DNA of 19,647 nucleotides, from the NCBI GenBank assembly GCA_005880525.1, contig VBFW01000201.1, forward strand, positions 1 through 19,647. The letters are read 5' to 3'. The translations under genes and the position numbers were made by a program. Source of the stretch: Chloroflexota bacterium (GTDB taxonomy: Bacteria > Chloroflexota > Dormibacteria > Dormibacterales > Dormibacteraceae). Positions 7,156 through 13,380 of this stretch are shown here, one piece after another. The notes under the pieces are model-generated. The model ran no database searches. It saw only the letters and a list, made by a program, of their open reading frames with translations, and was not told the origin of the DNA. Each line of letters begins with the position of its first letter. Positions within the stretch are counted from its first letter, which is position 1.

Positions 7156-9726
7156 TCAGGTCAGGCGGTCGATTGCGGCCCGCAGCTCATCGGCTCGGCC
7201 CTGCTGCTTGGCGATCTCCTCGGGCGGGGCCTTGGCCATGAACTGCTCGTTGGCCAGCTTGGCCTCGATGCGCTCGAGGTCATTGCGCAGCTGCGCGACC
7301 TTCTTCTCCGTCACCGCCGCGTCCGCGGTCTCGACCTGGGGAAACACGACGGTCCCGCCGTCGAGGCCGAGCGCCTTTCCAGGCGGGAGCTGATCCGCCA
7401 CGGCCACGTCGCCGATCCGCGTGAGCGCCTGGACCCAGTCGTCGTCCCACTCCTCGTCCAGCTTCACCGCTCCGCCCTTGGCGGGTGCGCCGCTGACCGA
7501 CTTCCGGTAGGAACGGATCTCGGAGACCATCGCCATCAACGATTCGAAGTCCAGCTCGACCTGGGCGTCGATGTAGCGGCCGGCATCGTCGGGCCACTCG
7601 CTCCTCATCACGAAGTCACGCTCGCCCGGGAGGCGCGACCAGAGCTCCTCGGTGACGAACGGCATGAACGGGTGCAGCGCTCGCATCACCGCGTCGAGGC
7701 AGTACAGACCGATCGCCTGGGCGACCGGGTCGGCCGTCTTCAGCCTCGGCTTGGCGGCCTCGAGCCACCAGTCACAGAACTCATTCCACGCAAACGCGTA
7801 AGCGGCGTTGATCGAGTCCTGGAACGCAAACTCCTCGATCCCTCTTGCGATTGCGTCGCAGGCCGCGGCGAGCTTCGAGAGAATCCACCGGTCCTCGTAC
7901 AGCACAAGGCTCTCGGGCTCCGGGACCGGGCGCGGCTCGCCTCCGTCGAGGCTGATGAGGATTGGCTTCACCGCGTTCCACAGCTTGTTGCAGAAACGCC
8001 GGTAACCCTCGATGCGCGACTCGTCGTATCGCACGTCCTGGCTCGACATCGCCACCGACGCCGCCCACGCACGCAGAGCATCGGCGCCGTACTGGTCGAC
8101 GATCGATCGCGGGTCGACACCGGTGCCGAGCGACTTCGACATCCTGCGCCCGTCGGCGGCCTGCACCTGGCAGTGGATCGCCACGTCCGCGAAGGGCACC
8201 TCGCCCATGAACTCGAGGCCCGTCATGATCATTCGGCTGACCCAGAGAAAGATGATCTCGCGGGCCGTGCAGTTCATGTTCGTCGGGTAGAAGGTCCTCA
8301 GGTCCTCGGTCTCGTCGGGCCAGCCGAGCGTTGCGAAAGGCCACAGGGCGGATGAGAACCAGGTGTCGAGAACGTCGGTGTCCTGCCTGAACTTGTCGCT
8401 GCCGCAGTCGGTGCACTCGTGCGGTGGATCGACGCTGGCGATGACGTGGTCGTTCTCGCAGTAGTAGACGGGGATGCGATGGCCGAGCCACAGCTGCCGG
8501 CTGATGTTCCAGTCGCGCAGGCCGTGCATCCAGTCGAGGTAGATGCGCTCGTAGCGCTCCGGGTGCCAGCGGACCTTGCCCGCCTCGCTGGCCGCGACGG
8601 CGCGGTCGCGCATCTTCTCCATGCGCAGCCACCACTGCTCGCTGATGAGCGGCTCGATGATGGCGTCGCACCTGTCGCAGTGCCCCACGTCGTGGGTGTA
8701 CGGCTCTTCCTTGAGCAGCAAGCCCTGCTTCTTCAGGTCTTCGACGACCAGCTTGCGGGCCTCGACGCCGGGCAGTCCGTCGTAGCGGAGGCCCGGGACG
8801 TTCATGCGGCCGTCGAGGTGCATGCCGTTGATGACCTCGAGGTGATGGCGCTGCCCGATCTCGTAGTCCATCGGGTCGTGCCCTGGCGTGACCTTGAGCG
8901 CGCCCGTGCCGAATTCAGGATCCACCGCCTCGTCAGCGACGATCGGCAGCTTGCGGCCGACCAGGGGGAGGATCGCCGTCTTGCCGGCGATGTCGCGATA
9001 GCGAGGATCGTCGGGGTGCACCGCGACTCCGGTGTCGGCGAGCATCGTCTCGGGGCGGACCGTGGCAATGGTCACGTCCCCCCCACCCTCTATCGGATAT
9101 TTGATGAAGTAGAGGACGTCGTCGTGCTCCTGCCACTTGACCTCGAGGTCCGAGATGGCTGACTGGTCGTGCGGGCACCAGTTGACGATTCGCGGCGCCC
9201 GGTAGATCCAGCCGCGCTCGTAGAAAGCGACGAATGCAGTGAGCACTGCGCGGACATAGCGCTCGTCCATCGTGAACCGCTGGCGCGTCCAGTCCAGCGA
9301 TGCGCCAAGCACCCGGTACTGGCTGACGATCGTCGCGCCCATGGTGCGGTACCACTCGTCGACCAGCTCCGCGAACGCGTCGCGGCCGATCTCCTCTTTG
9401 CTCGTGCCCTCTTTCCCGAGCCGCTTCTCGATCACGTTCTGCGTGGCGATGGCGGCGTGATCGGTGCCGGGCAGGAACAGGACCTCGTGGCCGGTCATGC
9501 GCCGGTACCTTGCCCAGATGTCCTGCACCGTGCCGTTGAGCGCGTGGCCCATGTGCAGCTCGCCCGTGACGTTCGGGGGCGGCAGGCAGATCGTGTACCG
9601 GGGCTTGTCGCTCTTCGTGGACGCGGCGAACAGGCCGGCCTTTTCCCAGCGCGCGTACCAGTCGGCCTCGATGGCCTTTGGATCGAACGCCTTGGGCATG
9701 TCCGTCACTCGCGGGGCGTGCTTCAT
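7156..9726 (-). CDS. valS: Valyl-tRNA synthetase
   Basis: ValRS charges tRNA-Val and edits Thr-tRNA-Val. The 856-residue class I enzyme has its HIGH motif as HMGH (58-61) and its KMSKS motif as RMSKS (528-532). A CP1 editing domain lies between them (T-G-A-L-K-V-T-P-G-H-D-P near 274-285). Cysteine pairs C350/C353 and C423 with C438/C441 suggest zinc-ribbon insertions. The tRNA-binding anticodon domain follows, then the ValRS-specific C-terminal coiled coil (about 800-856). ATG 9726 is used; a second in-frame ATG at 9699 (M-P-K-A-F-D-P-K) fits the family N-terminus equally well. A GAGAAT box ends 10 bases before the first ATG. No T-box leader fits in the 78-base gap to clpX, which contains one hairpin. 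Confidence 0.97.
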   Translation of the reverse strand: MKHAPRVTDMPKAFDPKAIEADWYARWEKAGLFAASTKSDKPRYTICLPPPNVTGELHMGHALNGTVQDIWARYRRMTGHEVLFLPGTDHAAIATQNVIEKRLGKEGTSKEEIGRDAFAELVDEWYRTMGATIVSQYRVLGASLDWTRQRFTMDERYVRAVLTAFVAFYERGWIYRAPRIVNWCPHDQSAISDLEVKWQEHDDVLYFIKYPIEGGGDVTIATVRPETMLADTGVAVHPDDPRYRDIAGKTAILPLVGRKLPIVADEAVDPEFGTGALKVTPGHDPMDYEIGQRHHLEVINGMHLDGRMNVPGLRYDGLPGVEARKLVVEDLKKQGLLLKEEPYTHDVGHCDRCDAIIEPLISEQWWLRMEKMRDRAVAASEAGKVRWHPERYERIYLDWMHGLRDWNISRQLWLGHRIPVYYCENDHVIASVDPPHECTDCGSDKFRQDTDVLDTWFSSALWPFATLGWPDETEDLRTFYPTNMNCTAREIIFLWVSRMIMTGLEFMGEVPFADVAIHCQVQAADGRRMSKSLGTGVDPRSIVDQYGADALRAWAASVAMSSQDVRYDESRIEGYRRFCNKLWNAVKPILISLDGGEPRPVPEPESLVLYEDRWILSKLAAACDAIARGIEEFAFQDSINAAYAFAWNEFCDWWLEAAKPRLKTADPVAQAIGLYCLDAVMRALHPFMPFVTEELWSRLPGERDFVMRSEWPDDAGRYIDAQVELDFESLMAMVSEIRSYRKSVSGAPAKGGAVKLDEEWDDDWVQALTRIGDVAVADQLPPGKALGLDGGTVVFPQVETADAAVTEKKVAQLRNDLERIEAKLANEQFMAKAPPEEIAKQQGRADELRAAIDRLT

Positions 9727-9745
9727 CGCTGATGTGATTCTCGCG

Positions 9746-9769
9746 TAGCCGGCCGAACGGGGCCGGCTA
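9746..9769. terminator. Hairpin between clpX and valS
   Basis: A perfect 9-bp inverted repeat (TAGCCGGCC / GGCCGGCTA) with a 6-base loop lies 35 bases past the clpX stop and 19 bases before valS. It is a strong GC stem but has no T-run after it on the minus strand. It could be a weak or Rho-assisted terminator, an mRNA 3' stabiliser, or a leader element of valS. Confidence 0.5.
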
Positions 9770-9804
9770 GGGTACGGCTACTGCAGCGGCGCGCGTGTAG
9801 ATGG

Positions 9805-11082
9805 TCACGCCGTTTCGCCGACCACGCGGGCGGGGCTTTCCGACTCTTCGCCCAGCTCGAACTCCGGCTCGAGCGCCTCGCGAATCGACCGCTCGGAGAT
9901 GAGGCAGCGCTTGATCTCCGGCCGCGACGGGATCTCGAACATCGAGTTGAGCAGCGCTTCCTCGATGATCGACTTGAGCGCGCGGGCGCCAGTGCCGCGA
10001 AGCAGAGCCAGCTCGGCGATGGCGTCAAGGCTTCCTTTCTGGAAGACGAGCTCGACGTTGTCCAGCGTGAAGAACTTCTGGTACTGCTTCACGAGCGCGT
10101 TCTTCGGCTCGGTGAGGATGCGCACGATGTCCTGCTGGTCCAGGTGGTGCAGCGTGACGATGATCGGCAGGCGGCCGATGAACTCGGGGATGAACCCGTA
10201 CTTCAAAAGGTCCTGCGGCTGCAGGTGCTTGAGGGTCTCCGAAACGGCCTTGCGCTCGATCTTCGTGTGTGGCGCGCCGAAACCGATCGCGCGCCGGCCG
10301 ATGCGCTGCTCGACCACTTTCTCCAGGCCGTCGAACGCGCCGCCGCAGATGAAAAGGATGTTGGTCGTGTTGATCTGGATGAAATCCTGGTGGGGGTGCT
10401 TGCGGCCGCCCTGTGGCGGGACGTTCGCGACAGTGCCCTCGAGGATCTTCAACAGCGCCTGCTGCACGCCTTCGCCGCTGACGTCTCGCGTGATCGACGG
10501 GTTGTCGGACTTGCGGGCGATCTTGTCGATCTCGTCGATGTAGATGATTCCGCGCTCGGCGCGGCTGATGTCGAAGTCCGCCGCCTGGATCAGGCGCAGC
10601 AGGATGTTCTCGACGTCCTCGCCCACATAGCCCGCTTCGGTGAGGCTGGTTGCGTCGGCGATGGCAAACGGCACGTCCAGGATCTTGGCGAGTGTCTGGG
10701 CCAGGTACGTCTTGCCGCAGCCGGTCGGGCCGACCAGCAGCACGTTCGACTTCGTCAGCTCCACGTCGCCGACCGACTTCGAGGCGGAGATGCGCTTGTA
10801 GTGGTTGTAGACCTGGACCGACAGCACCTTCTTGGCGCGGTCCTGGCCGATCACGTACTGGTCGAGAGCCGCGCAGATCGTCTTCGGGTTGGGGATGAAG
10901 CCGGTCTTCTGCTTCTTCTGACCGGCGGAGCGAGTGTCGTCCTCGAGGACCTCCTGGCAGAGGTCGATGCACTGGTCGCAGATGAAGACGCCTGGCCCCG
11001 CGACGAGCTTGCGGACCTGGTCCTGACCCTTACCGCAGAACGAGCAGCGGGTGTACCGGCGGCGATCCTCTCGTTCGTTCAT
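9805..11082 (-). CDS. clpX: ATP-dependent Clp protease ATPase subunit ClpX
   Basis: ClpX is the AAA+ unfoldase that feeds substrates to ClpP. The 425-residue product is full length. The N-terminal zinc-binding domain has C13/C16 and C35/C38. The ATPase shows Walker A GPTGCGKT (118-125, the Cys variant also known in mycobacterial ClpX), pore loop GYVG (151-154), Walker B I-I-Y-I-D-E-I-D (179-186), the RKH loop (227-229) and the ClpP-docking IGF loop (266-268). The C-terminus is acidic. The ATG at 11082 follows a weak purine stretch (GAGGGA). It lies 31 bases after the small zinc-finger gene and downstream of clpP in the same direction, so ClpP, the zinc finger and ClpX are probably made together. 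Confidence 0.97.
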   Translation of the reverse strand: MNEREDRRRYTRCSFCGKGQDQVRKLVAGPGVFICDQCIDLCQEVLEDDTRSAGQKKQKTGFIPNPKTICAALDQYVIGQDRAKKVLSVQVYNHYKRISASKSVGDVELTKSNVLLVGPTGCGKTYLAQTLAKILDVPFAIADATSLTEAGYVGEDVENILLRLIQAADFDISRAERGIIYIDEIDKIARKSDNPSITRDVSGEGVQQALLKILEGTVANVPPQGGRKHPHQDFIQINTTNILFICGGAFDGLEKVVEQRIGRRAIGFGAPHTKIERKAVSETLKHLQPQDLLKYGFIPEFIGRLPIIVTLHHLDQQDIVRILTEPKNALVKQYQKFFTLDNVELVFQKGSLDAIAELALLRGTGARALKSIIEEALLNSMFEIPSRPEIKRCLISERSIREALEPEFELGEESESPARVVGETA

Positions 11083-11113
11083 TGGTCCCTCGTTGTCCTA
11101 ACCGTGATGTCCA

Positions 11114-11308
11114 TCAAGACGATGCCGGTGCCGGGGGATTATGGCCCCAGAGAATCTCGTTCGCAACACTTATGCACTCACTGCAGATGAAGACTCCTGA
11201 GCCCGCCACAAGGCGCACTCCTCGCTCGCCCTGGAGCTTGCCGCAGAAGGAGCATTTCGGCTTGTGCCGCTGGACCCCGCTGTCCTTGCTCTTTCGGCGA
11301 AAGATCAT
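11114..11308 (-). CDS. Stand-alone ClpX-type C4 zinc-finger microprotein
   Basis: A 64-residue protein consisting of little more than the zinc-binding domain found at the N-terminus of ClpX. After a basic stretch of about 18 residues, four cysteines (C19, C22, C42, C45) form C-x2-C-x19-C-x2-C. The surrounding residues closely follow this genome's own ClpX domain (C-S-F-C-G-K; L-V-A-G-x-G-V-F-I-C). The AAA+ part is absent and the tail is a short Pro/Ala/Ser run. Its ATG overlaps the clpP stop as ATGA, and clpX starts 31 bases later, so it is a coupled gene between protease and unfoldase. In ClpX this domain dimerises and binds substrates and adaptors. By inference it could cap or compete with the ClpX domain, deliver substrates, or be a relic of clpX duplication. 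Confidence 0.85.
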   Translation of the reverse strand: MIFRRKSKDSGVQRHKPKCSFCGKLQGERGVRLVAGSGVFICSECISVANEILWGHNPPAPASS

Positions 11309-11973
11309 TTCGCGGCGGCGCCGACCTTCTCCTTCTCTTTTTCCTTCTCTCCCGCCTTGGGCGGGGTCAGGATGATGTCGTCGATCAGCCCGTACTCCTT
11401 CGCGGCCTCGGAGGTCAGGAAGTAGTCACGCTCGGTGTCCTGCGTCACCTTCTCCATCTTCTGTCCTGTGTGACGCGAAAGGATCTGGTTCAGCTGCTCG
11501 CGCGTGCGAAGGATCTCCTTGGCGTGGATCTGGATGTCAGTCGCCTGGCCCTGCATTCCTCCCCACGGCTGGTGGATGAGGATGTTCGCGTGCGGCAGCG
11601 CATAGCGCTGGCCCTTCGCGCCGCCCGCGAGCAGCACCGCGGCCATCGAGTACGCCATGCCGATGCAGATGGTCGACACAGGCGGCCGGATGTACTGCAT
11701 CGTGTCGTAGATCGCGAGGCCCGCGGTGACGTTGCCGCCGGGGCTGTTGATGTAGAGCGCGATCTCCTTTTCGGGGTCCTCGGACTGCAGGAACAGCAGC
11801 TGCGCCACCACGAGGTTGGCGACCTGGTCGTCGATCGGAGTGCCGATGAAGACGATCCGGTCCTTCAGCAGCCTGGAGTAGATGTCGAACGCGCGCTCAC
11901 CCCGACCGGTGTTCTCGACGACCATCGGGACGAGGTAGGAGGCGGGTCGCTCGAGTCTGCTCATGTCAGGCAC
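11305..11973 (-). CDS. clpP: ATP-dependent Clp protease proteolytic subunit ClpP
   Basis: ClpP is the serine protease barrel that degrades proteins delivered by ClpX. The 222-residue product has the complete triad: S108 in G-M-A-Y-S-M-A-A, H133 in I-L-I-H-Q-P, and D182 in T-E-R-D-Y-F. The oxyanion region S-P-G-G-N is at 77-81. The C-terminus ends in an unusual Lys/Glu run (KEKEKEK) before V-G-A-A-A-K. The start is GTG 11973, 6 bases after a TAGAAT box; ATG 11964 three codons later is an alternative. tig lies 47 bases upstream. The stop overlaps the zinc-finger gene start as ATGA. Confidence 0.97.
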   Translation of the reverse strand: MPDMSRLERPASYLVPMVVENTGRGERAFDIYSRLLKDRIVFIGTPIDDQVANLVVAQLLFLQSEDPEKEIALYINSPGGNVTAGLAIYDTMQYIRPPVSTICIGMAYSMAAVLLAGGAKGQRYALPHANILIHQPWGGMQGQATDIQIHAKEILRTREQLNQILSRHTGQKMEKVTQDTERDYFLTSEAAKEYGLIDDIILTPPKAGEKEKEKEKVGAAAK

Positions 11974-11979
11974 CAGTCC

Positions 11980-11985
11980 ATTCTA
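11980..11985 (-). promoter_or_regulatory. -10 box of clpP (leaderless type)
   Basis: TAGAAT on the minus strand with 6 bases to the GTG of clpP. A TTGACT lies 20 bases upstream, longer than the usual 16-18 spacer, so it is only a doubtful -35. Two 11-bp direct repeats lie just upstream. The box is identical to those of rplU and tig. Confidence 0.6.
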
Positions 11986-11996
11986 GACAGCACTCC

Positions 11997-12024
11997 TCGG
12001 GATTCAGTCAAGGTCGGGATTCAG
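11997..12024. repeat. Paired 11-bp direct repeats upstream of the clpP promoter
   Basis: TCGGGATTCAG occurs at 11997-12007 and again, identical, at 12014-12024, with a 6-base spacer (17-bp period). The pair sits 11-39 bases upstream of the clpP -10 box and partly overlaps the tig stop codon. The location suits a binding site for a regulator of clpP, but no known operator is recognised. Confidence 0.6.
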
Positions 12025-13343
12025 GGCTTTGCTGGTTCGCGCACGCCGCCGATCTCGGCCAGGCGATCGAGCACTTTGAGGCGGCGCAGGCGGGATTCGA
12101 AGTACCGGCGAGCGGTCTGGCTCTTTTTGACCTCGGGTATGCGACCGGAAAGCTCCTCATCCTTCACGGCCTGCTCGTCGATGTACCGGTCGACCTCTTC
12201 GTCAGACGGCTCGATGCGCTCGCGCTTGGCAAACTCGTCGAGCACGAGGTCGACCTTGAGCCGCGCTTCGGCGTCCGGGCGCTCGTCCGCTGCCCACTGC
12301 GGCACGGTTTTGCCGACGTATTCGAAGTATCGATCGAGCCGCAGGCCTTGCCGGCCCAGGCTGCGCTCCATCGACTCGAGCTGGGTGGCGAGCTCCTTCT
12401 CGACGAGCGCGTCAGGAACCTCCACCTGTGACGAGTCGACCAGCGCCTTCACTAGCGCCTGCTCGCGCGCCATGCGCGACATGGCCTTCGCGGCCTCCTC
12501 GAGGTCGCTGCGGATCGCTTCGCGATACGCCTCGAGCGTTTCGTGCTTGCCGCCGCTCAGCTGCTTGGCGAGCTCGTCGTTGAGCTCGGGAAGCACCTTC
12601 TCCTTGATCCCACGCACCGTGACGCGGATCGTGCCTTCCCTGGCTGCGAGCTTCGGCTCCGAGTAGTCGTCAGGGAACTTGACGGTCACTTCGCGCTGCT
12701 CGTCGACGAAGGTGCCCGGCAGAGCAGCCAACAGCTCGGGCAGCAGGACGCCTTCCTTGAGCTCCGCCTCCATGGCCTTGCGCGATTCCGATTCGACGAC
12801 CTGCCCGTCCGCCTCGACCTCGACATCGATCACGGCCACGTCGCCCGTGCGCACCTCGCGCTCGACTGGCGTGACCTCGGCCAGCGGCTCACGCACATCG
12901 TCGAGCCGGCGTTCGAGCATCTGGTCTGTGACCTCGACCGCCGGCGTGTCGGGCAGCGCGAGGTTCGACACGTCGCCCAGCGTGACCTGCGGCATCACCG
13001 TGATCGTCGCCTTCAACCGCGCGGGCCGGCCTCGCTCCAGCTCGAGCACCTCCACGTCGGGGTTGTCGATCGGATCGATCGACTCGTCTCGCATCGCCTG
13101 CTGCAGCACCTCGGGGACGATGGCCTCGACGACCTCCTCGCGCAGCGCGGCCGGGCCGATGCGCGCCTCGATCAGCTGGCGCGGCGCCCGGCCGGGCCGA
13201 AAGCCTTCGATCTTCGCCCGCGACGCAAGGCGGTTCAGCACGCGCTCATAGGTCGCGTCGACCAGCTCGGCCGGCACCTCGATGGTCATGCCGACCTGGC
13301 TTTTAGGCAGCGGCTCAGTCACGACTGCGAGCTCTGCGACCAT
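12021..13343 (-). CDS. tig: Trigger factor (ribosome-bound chaperone, peptidyl-prolyl isomerase)
   Basis: Trigger factor docks at the ribosome exit tunnel and shields nascent chains. The 440-residue product has the N-terminal ribosome-binding domain with signature GFRPGRAP (47-54), a central FKBP-like domain (about 160-245, containing R-T-G-D-V-A-V-I-D and the F-P-D-D-Y segment), and a long helical C-terminal chaperone domain. ATG 13343 is chosen because a TAGAAT box ends 7 bases before it and because the first beta strand follows directly; the open frame extends further upstream into unrelated Arg-rich sequence. The neighbours are the penicillin-binding protein gene 37 bases upstream and clpP downstream, the classical tig-clpP-clpX order. 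Confidence 0.96.
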   Translation of the reverse strand: MVAELAVVTEPLPKSQVGMTIEVPAELVDATYERVLNRLASRAKIEGFRPGRAPRQLIEARIGPAALREEVVEAIVPEVLQQAMRDESIDPIDNPDVEVLELERGRPARLKATITVMPQVTLGDVSNLALPDTPAVEVTDQMLERRLDDVREPLAEVTPVEREVRTGDVAVIDVEVEADGQVVESESRKAMEAELKEGVLLPELLAALPGTFVDEQREVTVKFPDDYSEPKLAAREGTIRVTVRGIKEKVLPELNDELAKQLSGGKHETLEAYREAIRSDLEEAAKAMSRMAREQALVKALVDSSQVEVPDALVEKELATQLESMERSLGRQGLRLDRYFEYVGKTVPQWAADERPDAEARLKVDLVLDEFAKRERIEPSDEEVDRYIDEQAVKDEELSGRIPEVKKSQTARRYFESRLRRLKVLDRLAEIGGVREPAKP

Positions 13344-13350
13344 GCGCGCG

Positions 13351-13356
13351 ATTCTA
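13351..13356 (-). promoter_or_regulatory. -10 box of tig (leaderless type)
   Basis: TAGAAT on the minus strand, 7 bases before the ATG of tig, in the short gap after the penicillin-binding protein stop. No good -35 element is visible. The same hexamer occurs at matching distance before rplU and clpP. Confidence 0.6.
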
Positions 13357-13380
13357 CGGAGCGCGCGAGAACGTACGCGT

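Noticed and set aside
7021..8355. Long plus-strand open frame opposite valS (444 codons)
   Set aside because: It is an antisense shadow in high-GC DNA: Arg/His/Gly-rich, no motif, fully covered by the well-supported valS and its neighbour.
9727..9804. Possible T-box riboswitch before valS
   Set aside because: The gap is only 78 bases and holds one simple hairpin; there is no T-box consensus and no room for stem I.
10144..11190. Plus-strand open frame opposite clpX
   Set aside because: Shadow of the complete clpX coding sequence, with no motif and no promoter or start signal of its own.
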